A DNA stretch of 64,000 nucleotides from Armigeres subalbatus. Taxonomy: Eukaryota; Arthropoda; Insecta; Diptera; Culicidae. The notes beneath the pieces are model-generated. The model made no database searches, was not told the DNA's origin, and saw only the letters and a program-made list of their open reading frames with translations. The translations under genes and the position numbers were made by a program. This document shows positions 43,014-53,269 of the stretch, one piece after another (the stretch's first letter is position 1; every line of letters starts with the position of its first letter). The DNA is taken from NCBI RefSeq assembly GCF_024139115.2, contig NC_085140.1, forward strand, positions 158,250,452 through 158,314,451. Direction: 5' to 3'.

Positions 43014-43747
43014 AAGCAAAAAGAAATACATTCGCAATACATCTGTATTGGTAGCTCAGTGTTCCCAAATATTTTTGTTCGTAATACTTAGCTAAGATGT
43101 GCTATTATGTATGTATACGAATACCAATGGTCTGTCTCATATTTTCTAGGATTTAACTTAAAAGTTATTGGTACTATTCATCAAGATAAATGAAATATAT
43201 TTCCTTGACTCGGTAAAATGTATACGGATTTTCGTTAGGATAATAAGTACAATTACAATCTACAGTCACTCACAAAATTAAGCATGGATTCCTTTAATGT
43301 TTATAAACATTAAGGAAAATAATTTGTTGTTTCGATTATCTCTATTGCATTCGAATATTTACATTTTCCTTCAATCTATGCGTGCATAAACATTTTGAAA
43401 ATTTTACTCTAAACTTTATAGGAAAATAATCTCAAAATACGCCTGTTGAGTACACAGCAAATGATTTTCTATAAAATTTCTCATAATTCCACTGATAAGG
43501 GTGCCGCATGAATAAAATTACAATTACAATTGAGCGGTGCCAAAACTTATTTTGAATGAACGCGATGTATGAAAAGTGTTCATGTTTAGTAAACAGCGCG
43601 CCTCTCAAACGTCATTGTGTTCATTTGATGATTGTTATCACATCTAACATAAATATAGGGGCAACAGTTATACCAGACACTTTAAGTACTACACCTCCAA
43701 GTTAACTAAAGGTAATAGTGTCGCATGATCTAACAACAACTGACAGG
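43014..43747. other. Unassigned AT-rich sequence
   Basis: No ORF, repeat boundary or RNA gene recognised. It would be the start of the hypothesised 6.3-kb intron. Confidence 0.3.
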
Positions 43748-44175
43748 CGGGCCCTCCTTAGCCGTGCGGTAAGACGCGCGGCTACAAAGCAAGACCATGC
43801 TGAGGGTGGCTGGGTTCGATTCCCGGTGCCGGTCTAGGCAATTTTCGGATTGGAAATTGTCTCGACTTCCCTTGGCATAAAAGTATCATCGTGTTAGCCT
43901 CATGATATACGAATGCAAAAATGGTAAACTTGGCTTAGGGCGATGACATAGTGACGCGTCAAGCGATGCGGAACGCGTCCAAGCATTCGTAAAGCAGAAT
44001 ATCAGCAAAAGAAATTTTATCTAGGACGCGTTCGCGCACGCACACGCGTTAGTATGTCATCGGCCTTAGAAACCTCGCAGTTAATAACTGTGGAAGTGCT
44101 TAATGAACACTAAGCTGCGAGGCGGCTCTGTCCCAGTGTGGGGATGTAATGCCCATAAGAAGAAGAAGAAGACAG
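43748..44175 (+). mobile_element. Feilai-like SINE, full length, interrupted by a MITE
   Basis: GGCCCTCCTTAGCCGTGCGG, A-box-like GTGCGGTAAGACGC, B box GGGTTCGATTCCC, then GTGCCGGTCTAGGC, GGAAATTGTCTCGACTTCCC, CTCATGATATACGAATGC, CTCGCAGTTAATAACTGTGG, GCTGCGAGGCGGCTCTGTCC and an AAGAAGAAGAAGAAG tail. A pol III promoter and trinucleotide-like tail make it a tRNA-derived SINE. It is split at TTA (43935-43937) by a 128-bp MITE. Confidence 0.8.
43938..44065. mobile_element. 128-bp PIF/Harbinger-like MITE nested in the SINE, TTA TSD
   Basis: Ends GGGCGATGACATA / TATGTCATCGGCC (one mismatch over 13) plus inner ACGCGT pairs. TTA flanks it at 43935-43937 and 44066-44068. The uninterrupted SINE at 61.5 kb has a single TTA there. 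Confidence 0.9.
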
Positions 44176-45123
44176 GAGGTTTGCGTAGGCCCAATAAAAA
44201 AACAACCATTACGAACGACATAGAAGATAATACGACTCGATACAACCGGCAACGACCTAGGCGACAAATAAAGGATCACGATTGGAAGCTTGGAACATGG
44301 AACTACAAGTCGCTAGGCTTCGCAGGTTGCGACAGGATAATCTACGATGAATTACATCCGACGTCGCAGGAAATCTGCTGGACAGGACAGAAAGTGTGAA
44401 AAAGCGGGCATCGAGCAGCTACATTCTACCAAAGCTGTGGCACCACCAACGAGCTGGGAATTGGCTTCATAGTGCTGGGAAAGATGCGCCAACGTGTGTT
44501 TGGGTGGCAATCAACGCAAGGATGTGCATAAAAGGCCGTTTCTTCAACTATAGCATTATCAACGTGCACTGCCCACAAGAAGGGAGCCCCGACGACGAGA
44601 AAGAGCGTTCTATGCACAGCTGGAGCAGACATACGATGGATGCCCACTGCGGGACGTCAAAATCGTCATCGGTGACATGAACGCTCAGGTCGGAAGGGAG
44701 GAAATGTATAGACCGGTCATCGGACCGGGTAGTCTGCATACCGTATCAAACGCAAACGGCCAACGATGCATAAACTTTGCAGCCTCCCGTGGAATGGTAG
44801 TCCGAAGTACTTTCTTCCCATGCAAGAATATCCACAAGGCCACATGGAAATCACCTAATCAAGTAACGGAAAACCAAATCGACCACGTTCTAATCGACGG
44901 TAAATTCTTCTCCGACATCACGAACGTACGCACTTACCGCAGTGCGAATATTGAATCCGACCACTACCTAGTTCCAGTATGCCTGCGCTCAAAACTCTCG
45001 ACGGTGTACAACACGCGACGGAGTGGTCCGCCGCGGCTAAACATTGGGCGGCTACAAGACGGTAGACAAGCCCAAGACTACGCGCAGCAGCTGGAAGTGG
45101 CACTCCCAACGGAAGAGCAGCTA

Positions 45124-45395
45124 CACCCAACCGGCGGTTGTTAGATTTTCTAACAATTCTGTATAAGAATCTAACAAAACCTGTATAAGAACTGGGCATA
45201 TGCGAAATTGTTAGATTCTTATACAAAAATGTAAGCTCTCAAACAAATATTGTTAGAAAAGCTTACAAAATTGTTAGATTCTTATACAATACTTGTATAA
45301 GAATCTAACAATTTCGCATATGCCCAGTTCTTATACAGGTTTTGGTAGTTTCTTATACAGAATTGTTAGAAAATCTAACATCCGCCGGTTGGGTG
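45124..45395. mobile_element. 272-bp palindromic MITE, TA TSD
   Basis: Ends CACCCAACCGGCGG / CCGCCGGTTGGGTG. The arms of about 115 nt contain GTATAAGAATCTAACAA units repeated inside each arm. TA flanks at 45122-45123 and 45396-45397; the host reads GAGCAGC-TA-GGCACAGC when it is removed. The two apparent ORFs starting MYKNLTISHMPSSYTGF on opposite strands are the same palindrome read both ways. Tc1/mariner-like by TSD. Confidence 0.87.
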
Positions 45396-46740
45396 TAGGC
45401 ACAGCATCTCTTGAAGATGGCTGGAGAGACATTCGATCCGCCATTGGAAGCACCGCAACCGCTGTACTAGGCACGGTGGCTCTGGATCAGAGAAACGACT
45501 GGTATGATGGCGAATGTGAGCAGTTAGTAGAAGAGAAGAATGCAGCATGGGCGAGATTGCTTCAACACCGCACGAGGGCCAACGAGGCACGATACAAACG
45601 GGCGCAGAACAGACAAAACTCGATTTTCCGGAGGAAAAAGCGCCAGCAGGAAGATCGAGACCGTGAAGAGACGGAGGAACTGTACCGCGCAAATAACGCA
45701 CGAAAGTTCTATGAGAAGTTGAACCGTTCACGTAAGGGCCACGTGCCACAGCCCGATATGTGTAAGGAAATAAACGGGAACCTTCTTACAAACGAGCGTG
45801 AGGTGATCCAAAGGTGGCGGCAGCACTACGAAGAGCACCTGAATGGCGATATGGCAGACAACGGTGGCGGTATGATAATGAATCTATGAGCACGCGCGCA
45901 GAACATGCGACTTCCGGCTCCGAATCTCCAGGAAATCCAGGAGGAGATCGGCCGGCTGAAAAACAACAAAGCCCCTGGAGTTGACCAACTACCAGGAGAG
46001 CTATTTAGACACGGTGGTGAGGCACTGGCTAGAGCGCTGCACTGGGTGATTACCAAGGTTTTGGAGGATGAGGTTCTGCCGCAGGAGTGGATGGAAGGTG
46101 TTGTGTCCCATCTACAAAAAGGGCGATAAGCTGGATTGTAGCAACTACCGCGCAATTACATTGCTGAACGCCGCCTACAAGGTACTCTCCCAAATTTTAT
46201 GCCACCGACTAACACCAATTGCAAGGGAGTTCGTGGGGCAGTACCAGGCGGGATTTATGGGTGAACGCTCTACCACAGACCAGGTGTTCGCCGTACGTCA
46301 GGTATTGCAGAAATGCCGCGAATACAACGTGCCCACACATCATCTATTTATCGACTTCAAAGCCGCATATGATACAATCGATCGGGACCAGCTATGGTAG
46401 CTAATGCACGAAAACGGATTTCCGGATAAACTGATACGGTTGATTAAGGCGATGATGTATCGGATGATGTGCGTAGTTCGAGTTTCAGGGGCATTCTCGA
46501 GCATTCGGGCATTCTCAGGGCATTCTCGAGGTTACGGCAAGGTGACGGTCTCTCGTGTCTGCTTTTCAACATCGCTTTGGAGGAAGTAATACGACAGGGA
46601 TTAACACGAGTGGTACGATTTTCACGAAGTCCGTTCAGTTATTTGGTTTCGCCGACGACATTGATATCATGGCACGTAACTTTGAGAGGATGGAGGAAGC
46701 CTACATCAGACTGAAAAGCGAAGCTAAACGGATTGGACTA

Positions 46741-47015
46741 CCCCTGTCACAAGACGAGTTTAAACAATCCCATTGAATTCCACCACTTAATTGTATCCTG
46801 ACAGATACGTATTTCGACCTCAACAGTAAGGCCGTCTTCAGTGTCTTGTACTTGACGTCGAGTCAAGTACAAGACACTGAAGACGGCCTTACTGTTGAGG
46901 TCGAAATACGTATCTGTCAGGATACAATTAAGTGGTGGAATTCAATGGGATTGTTTAAACTCGTCTTGTGACAGGTGAAAGCATTCCACTAAAAAGCTCA
47001 AAATAATTTTCTTAT
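46741..47015. mobile_element. Perfect-palindrome insertion, 275 bp, 12-bp TSD
   Basis: 46743-46975 is a palindrome with 114-nt arms and a 5-nt centre (GTCGA). I found no mismatch by eye. A 40-nt AT-rich tail follows. CGGATTGGACTA occurs exactly at 46729-46740 and 47016-47027. The host RTE frame resumes after the second copy. Confidence 0.88.
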
Positions 47016-47700
47016 CGGATTGGACTAGTCATCAACACGTCGAAGACGAAATACATGATAGGAAGAGGCTCAAGAGAGGTCAATGTAAGCCACCCACCAC
47101 GAGTTTCTATAGGTGGTGACGAAATCGAGGTGGTTGAAGAATTCGTGTACCTTGGCTCACTGATGACCGCCGATAACGATGCCAGCAGAGAAATTCGAAG
47201 ACGCATAGTGGCTGGAAATCGTTCGTACTTTGGACTCCACAAGACGCTCCGATCGAATAGAGTTTGCCGCCGTACCAAACTGACTATCTACAAAACGCGT
47301 ATTAGACCGGTAGTTCTCTACGGACACGAGACCTGGACGATGGATGCTCGTGGAGGACCAACGCGCACTGGGAGTATTCGAACCGAGTTTGCGTACTATC
47401 TATGGTGGGGTGCAGATGGCGGACGGTATCGTTCACACCGCGAAAATCGGAAGAATGTGGTGGGCCGGGCACGTAGCCAGAATGTCGGACAGTAATCCGG
47501 TGAAAATGGTTCTCGACAACGATCCGACGGGAACAAGAAGGCGAGGTGCACAGCGGGCAAGGTGGATCGATCAGGTGGAGGACGATTTGCGGACCCTCTG
47601 CAGACTGCGTGGTTGGCGAAGTGCGGTCCATGGCTGAATGGAGAAGACTTTTATGTGTGACCTGTGCTGCGGCCTTAGTCTGGTAATAAATAAATAATAA

Positions 47701-48120
47701 TGATTATTGATGAACGGAAAGCTAAGATACAGAGTAACATTTATAACAATATATTCAGACTACACGATATAGAGTAACTGCACATAACATATAGGCATCT
47801 TTGCCATGGAATGTGGTCCTTCCATGATTTTGAAACGCTAGCGAACCTAGCGGTGGAAGTCAAGCTTTACTGAACAACGCATTTAAGTCAGAGCAGCATC
47901 GCATGCTTTGCTGTCTCTTTCTTTTGCCTTGCATATACGAGAGTGCCGTTCGTCGATTGTTGATACACAAAGAGCCTACTTTGAAAATTGCAGTTTGCTC
48001 TATGATGTCTATCTGTTTTGTGGTAACAGGATAACTAGAATTACTATTTCCTTCTACAAGACTAATAGCTTGACCACATGAAGATAGATCATATGATGCC
48101 CTTATCAACTATCGTTCTCT
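47701..48120. other. Unassigned intergenic sequence
   Basis: No gene or classified repeat recognised; only an 82-codon minus-strand frame without domain. Confidence 0.3.
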
Positions 48121-48202
48121 ATACTGCCGTGAATTGCATATTTGTCCCATATTAATAGGAAACCCAGCAAAGATGGGACAGATATGCGATTCACGGGAGT
48201 AT
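48121..48202. repeat. Mini-hairpin repeat (copy 2)
   Basis: ATACTGCCGTGAATTGCATA.. pairs with ..GCGATTCACGGGAGTAT. Inner GTCCCAT / ATGGGAC. A TATA-like flank is present on both sides. Confidence 0.78.
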
Positions 48203-49273
48203 AGTAGGACTAATAACTTAATAACTTAATCACCCAAGGAATACTGGATATCATGAATCTGAATATCTGTATCTTATCTATTAATTAATTAAATTAAGGA
48301 GTGGAATAGAACTTGACCATAACAATAGAAATTACAGACAACGTGAAAGAAATTTCGTTAACATTGTTTGGACTAACGAAAGTTTGGACAAGATTGTAAC
48401 TTATAGGTTACTACTAACTCGACGACGTATAAACAAACATCCGTTCTCAACTGCATCAAAATAAGCTCTTAGATTAATGTGTTGATTTATTGCAATAGTA
48501 TTTGATGAATTTATTGTGAAACAAACATCTTCATTCAAAAGTGTTACTTGTAAATGACATCAGTACCACATGTCAACATCGTCTGTTATTAGGTACTAGC
48601 AGACCCGACGAACTTCGTTCCGCCTGAAATTAATTTATAATATGATTAGTTATCAAGTTATGTTGAAAATTTTGCTTCATTTCCAGAAGGGAAGGGGTTT
48701 CAAACCATCACATACACATATATTCCCATCCAAAACCTCAACATGACAGATTTGGTTCCATTTGCTTAATTAATTCTCGAGTGATAAAGAAATTGGTGTT
48801 TCATTTGTATGGAAGCCCTCTTTTAAAAATGAGGGACGGGTCTCTAACCATATTAAGAACCTTCCCCGGTCCCAAAAACCGTAATATCAGATGATTAATC
48901 TATTTTTTGTCATTATATGGTGAGAATCTAGCAAAATAGACAAAAGTCTGACAATTCGGTACTACGGACATTATAATTTTAGTACTATGCAAATCGATAT
49001 GGTTAAAACAAGTGAGATTATTTTATGCTTTCTAATATTTCTAAATGCGAGAAAGGTAGTATCACTTTTCACTGAATTAAGTTGGGTTTTTACTTTCGGG
49101 AACGCTATTTTGCAGAGCTTTTATGTAGCGGCCCTAAATTAAGTGCCATTTGGGTTGCCTTTTTCGACTATGCAACGTTGCATATGAGCTGTTTGAAGAC
49201 TAAATTTGATCAACGTAACCATAATACTTAGTTTAAATTTAATTCATCAAAAATATGTTATTCTTTTTTGCAG
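48203..49273. other. Unassigned sequence with a repeat head at 48595
   Basis: CTAGCAGACCCGACGAACTT at 48596 resembles the head of the 26632 repeat; the body to about 48790 is diverged. The remainder is AT-rich. It ends in a polypyrimidine tract and CAG at 49271-49273, a good acceptor. Confidence 0.4.
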
Positions 49274-49803
49274 ACTTGACCATCACCTTTTGAACGACTT
49301 TTGAAATGGCTAGCAACACTTTTCAAGAAGAAGAATAAAAGTTTATCAAGTGCGTATGTGAAGTGGGGGACAAGAGAGCAAATTGTGCAATTCAAGTTTT
49401 AACCAAAATGTGTTTGTATTAGTGCAAAAAGCGAGCATAAAAATTTAAGTAGAAATATAATACAGTGAATTCCGCCAATAAAGATTATAAAAAATAAATA
49501 CCACATGACGCAAGTCTGAAGAAAAGATAAGAAAAGTAATATCAGTGTGATATTTTGAGTGTACATATTCGGTGGTGTGCGTGATTAACGTCATACAAGT
49601 GTCAAACATGTATTGTTCGGCGGATAAAAATCAATCATCTGGTATCGTCGGCGGCAGCGGCGGTGGCGGCAGTGGCAGTGGGAATGCATGTGGTGCTGGC
49701 AGTATCAGCGGCGGCAGCAGTGGCGGAGGAGGCGGCAGTGTTGGCAGTGGAAATGGCAACACAACCACACCGCTGCAGAACAACACAAAAAGTGTCAAAG
49801 AAG
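49274..49803 (+). CDS. Candidate start exon of an unidentified gene (Gly/Ser-rich N-terminus)
   Basis: Preceded by TTCTTTTTTGCAG, it carries a roughly 330-nt leader and an ATG at 49608. The ATG opens MYCSADKNQSSGIVGGSGGG, then glycine/serine low complexity, NTTTPLQNNTKSVKE, and the donor G|GTAATG at 49804, phase 1. The frame is GC-rich against AT-rich flanks and is bounded by splice signals, as in long mosquito genes whose first coding exon encodes a disordered N-terminus. No domain is visible, so no function is assigned. Downstream exons are not found in the window, which would require a large intron running past 64 kb or broken by repeats. A chance GGC-repeat frame remains possible. Confidence 0.45.
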
Positions 49804-51018
49804 GTAATGAAAATGCTGTTCATGTTTTTGTTGTTTTGTTTTTTTCGCTTTTGCCTATACGACGACCGCTCTCGATCGGGGAACAGTGTCCGTGGTTGCT
49901 GGTAATAATAAGTCTATCAACGGATAGGTGACAGATTTGCGCAATTTTGATTTTGGAAGGGATTTTGGCTTGGCCTTGTTTGGCATATCAAGCACCTGGC
50001 CAGTCACTCCCAGTGATGACAAGCTGACATGCTTTTCTATCCTAATTAGCAATCAACTTACATTTTCATAATACTAATCTGTGTTTCATAATGAGATGTT
50101 TGTTGTTTGCTCAGTTCATCAAGCTTACATTTATAACGGACATACATATATAGGAAAATTATACATAATACAATATGAATTATGCATATTTTGTCACTCC
50201 AAAATAAAATTTTAGTTTTATTTGTTCGTTTTATTCATTGTATTTTATTTAAATTATACCGTAAACAACTTTTATTGCCTGTTTATACCAATTATACCAA
50301 TGAAATAACTTTTATTGCCTGTTGTTTGTTATGAATCATTTCCGAGTACCTGTCAAGTACCTGTATACCTTTTCGACAAGAAATTAGGAATTCTGTTCAC
50401 GTATTTTGCCTTGCTAAGGCATAAGCTGATTCATATTTGTGAAGCAAATTATTTTTTTTCCGGCAATTTCCTATTTTATCACTCTAAAATTCAGAGGGGG
50501 GCGAGCATTTTAGATCAATTACATTATTTAGACAATATAAATATATCAGACGAGAAAACTCATAGTTATATTATACAAATTATAACAAGGAGTTAGACAA
50601 ATTATACAAATAAAAAATAGTATGGCGCAATTACATTAAACTATTGGAAATAGTATACAGCCACTGGCCACGTGTCCCACAAACTCGAATATTTTTTTTC
50701 TAAACTTCTATTTTATATGCCTTTAATTTTATATTAATTTTATATTAATTTTATATGCAAATGTCACATACTGAACTATTTGCAGCACCGCACTCTAGAT
50801 CATTTTTTTTGCTTTTGTTTTGTTTTCTCAACAGCTGACCCAAAATTGTGTTCTAATGATTTTTGTACATTTCCCCGTTAAATTCACCAACTTTTTGTAT
50901 ATACAAACCTTGCGAATCTCAAAACGAGTCAATTAGGGAAAAAATCTTGAAATCGGCCAACCCGTTCGCGAGTTAAATCGTCAGGAAGGGAATCTCAACT
51001 CATTTTTATTATATAGAA
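49804..51018. other. AT-rich intronic or intergenic sequence
   Basis: No gene recognised. 50930-51018 (ATCGGCCAACCCGTTCGCGA, ..TTTTTATTATATAG) resembles the tail of the 26632-type repeat. Confidence 0.35.
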
Positions 51019-51049
51019 AAAGATTGTTATACAAAAAAATAAATGATTT

Positions 51050-51430
51050 TTCGCCAATTTTTTTTAAACAATACCTGGAGGAGCTCCCGAAGGAATTTCG
51101 GGAGGATTTCTTGGAGAAATTTTGGAAGAAATTTTTAAATGTATTTCGTGACGAATTTCCGAATGTATTCTTGAAGAAATTTCTGAAAAACAACCAGAAT
51201 AGATTTTAAAAAAATATTTATAAACAAATTCCTGAAGGAATTGTTGAAAGAATTTCCTAAAGAATTATTAAATGAATCCATGAAAAGATTTTCTAGATTT
51301 TTACAGGAATTCATTCGGAAATTGCTTCAGAAGCTCCTGCAAGAATTCATTCAGGAACATCTGCAGGAATTCCTTCTGGCATTCTTCCAGAAATTTATCC
51401 GGAAATTCTTTCGAAATTTCGGACAGTAGT
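51050..51430. repeat. Degenerate GAATTTC-rich periodic repeat
   Basis: Repeated GGAATTTC/GAAATTyCTGGA words at irregular 20-35 bp spacing, similar in kind to 62.4-64 kb. The frames open through it are low complexity (FxEEFxKKF). Confidence 0.65.
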
Positions 51431-51981
51431 AAACAAACTCTGTTTTGAATCTGGAATTAGGACTTATGCCAAAAACCCAGATAAATCCACCTAGTGGTGA
51501 TGGAGCCTTTCTCGTGTGTTTTTTTTGTGTCTTTATTAAGGAGACTTTCAGCCCGAGGCTGACTCGTCTCCGAGCTTTCTCGTGTGTTATAAAAATAGTA
51601 TTTTGGCCATAACTTTTGAGCCCATAGTCCGATATGGCCAATTTTCAATTACGAATCAATGGGACAGGATACAGACATTGAGTTTTGAAAATGTACTCGA
51701 AAACTATAATCAACAGGCAAGTAATTACAAGACTTCATGATATATTTTTTGCAAACCCTTACACTTTTCTTGAACTGATTTGTGGCCGAAATTTCTGTTA
51801 ACATTATCAACACAATTCTTTCCTTGTTTCTGATAGCAAGATATATAGATAGAAAACATGAATATCTATTACCAGTGTCCAATGAATTTAATAACAACAC
51901 CATAAAAATGTTAAATATCTTAAATATCTATGTTTCGAAATGGACAAATTGATATGAAATTTGCGAAAAAGAATCCACGTG
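51431..51981. other. Unassigned sequence
   Basis: No recognised feature; short frames on both strands only. Confidence 0.3.
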
Positions 51982-52043
51982 TCTTGGAGGGACTCGAACC
52001 CTCAACCTCCTAACGTAATAACCCCTACACAACAAGACCACTT
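51982..52043 (-). repeat. Degenerate tRNA-like sequence
   Basis: The minus strand has a T arm GAGGG-TTCGAGT-CCCTC, a near-complete acceptor stem GTCTTG / CAAGAC and an A-box-like GTGTAGGGG. Only 11 nt lie between the D and T arms, so the anticodon arm is missing: a tRNA pseudogene or SINE head, not a working tRNA. Confidence 0.5.
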
Positions 52044-52050
52044 AAAGGTC

Positions 52051-52124
52051 ACGTCATACGCATAATTGTTCTATGTTTGCTGGGATTCATATGTACATGA
52101 GACAGTTATGCGTATAACGGCAGT
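52051..52124. repeat. Mini-hairpin repeat (copy 3)
   Basis: ACGTCATACGCATAATTGTT.. with ..TATGCGTATAACGGCAGT. The left end has lost its ACTGCC. Confidence 0.72.
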
Positions 52125-52538
52125 GCATGGCTTGAAGAAACCCGTTTCTAATCAATTGCTTAAAGCTTAATAAAGCTTTACGGTAGAATTATTCAAAAAA
52201 GCAAAAAGATCATGCTCAGGGCTTAAATTATTTCCCCAACCGCCAAAAAATGATCACTGAAGTTTAATTCGGAATAAAGCTTCAACTCATAGATCCGTTT
52301 GAGCATACTGATATTCCAGCGTGCTTTGGGATCCGCCTCTAATTCAAATAATTTTTTGGATTCAGAACGGATATATTTTTAGAGCAAATCGTTTTTCACA
52401 GCCACAGGTGATCTCCGGAGATGAACTATTATGGTTCAGTGATGAACTCTAGTAATACGTAAAATCACTTAGATAAAACTTCTTCACAATTTTGATGCTT
52501 ACTTGTGCAATTCATTCTTACTTGCGCATGCATTCATT

Positions 52539-52891
52539 CAATTGACCTTTCCCGTCAATTTTTTTTATTTGCTTAATCGATTCTTTGGCTTATTTGAGGT
52601 CAACTTTCCCAAAGAACCCATATTTTTTTTACGCCTCTAAGTATTTTTAAAATTTAATACAAAAATCGAAAAAGTGCTGTTTTTAAAGTTTGCCCGATTT
52701 TGAACGAACATCGGGTGAATTTTTCAGGCCGGTTCACACGTGCAGCACTTTTTCGGTTTTTGTTTTCGATTTTAAAAATAGTTAGAGGCTTCAAAAACTA
52801 TGGGTTCTTTGGGAAAGTTGCCCTTAAATAAGCCAAATAATCGACTGAGACAATAAAACGAGAAACAATGTTTGGCGGGAAAGGTCAATTG
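52539..52891. mobile_element. 353-bp foldback MITE
   Basis: CAATTGACCTTTCCCG.. / ..CGGGAAAGGTCAATTG ends, then CTTTGGCTTATTTGAGG, TTTCCCAAAGAACCCAT and AAAAAGTGCTG, all mirrored in the right arm. The arms exceed 150 nt with indels. The TSD is uncertain. Confidence 0.78.
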
Positions 52892-52939
52892 TTGCTTTTT
52901 TTCACGATGCGTTTTTGCTCTTTGTAACCGAATACTTCT

Positions 52940-53088
52940 CCCATCTATATTGGATTTCCTATTTTAATGGGACAGATATACGATTACAGGCTGTTTAACT
53001 GATATATGTACTGCCGTTCTACGCATAATTGTCCCATGTACATAGGAAATCCCAGCAAACATGGGACAGATATGCGTATGACGGCAGT
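52940..53088. repeat. Mini-hairpin repeats (half copy, then copy 4)
   Basis: 52940-52990 is a half copy (ATGGGACAGATATACGATTA). 53010-53088 is a full copy: ACTGCCGTTCTACGCATAAT.. / ..GCGTATGACGGCAGT with GTCCCATG / CATGGGAC inner arms. Confidence 0.8.
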
Positions 53089-53269
53089 GTAGGTGAAAAC
53101 TAATCGAGATTTGTTTATGCTGACAGCAACATTTGAAATACCGAAAATACCGGTATTTTACGTATTTAGATACCGGTATTTTTGGTATCCAAAATTGGCC
53201 GGTAATACCGGTATTACCGGTTTCGGTACTACCGGTTAGACCACCCTACTGCAAACTCACGGGATATAT

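Larger units (their letters stand above)
44176..47700 (+). mobile_element. RTE-clade LINE, nearly full length but dead
   Basis: The endonuclease begins near 44285 (WKLGTWNYKSLG) and includes KIVIGDMNAQVGREEMYRPV, KATWKSPNQVTENQIDHVLI and SANIESDHYLVPVCLRSKLS. The linker (RNDWYDGECEQLVEEKNAAW, HYEEHLNGDMADNGGG) resumes after a MITE. RT motifs are LKNNKAPGVDQLPGELFRHG, STTDQVFAVRQVLQKCREYN, HHLFIDFKAAYDTIDRDQLW, LFGFADDIDIM; the C-terminus is RRTKLTIYKTRIRPVVLYGH. The tail is AATAAATAAATAATAATG. Frameshifts and stops are frequent. Two insertions interrupt it: 45124-45395 and 46741-47015. Confidence 0.87.

Noticed and set aside
44918..45340. Two ORFs on opposite strands with the same peptide start MYKNLTISHMPSS
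   Set aside because: They are one palindromic MITE read from both strands, not duplicated genes.
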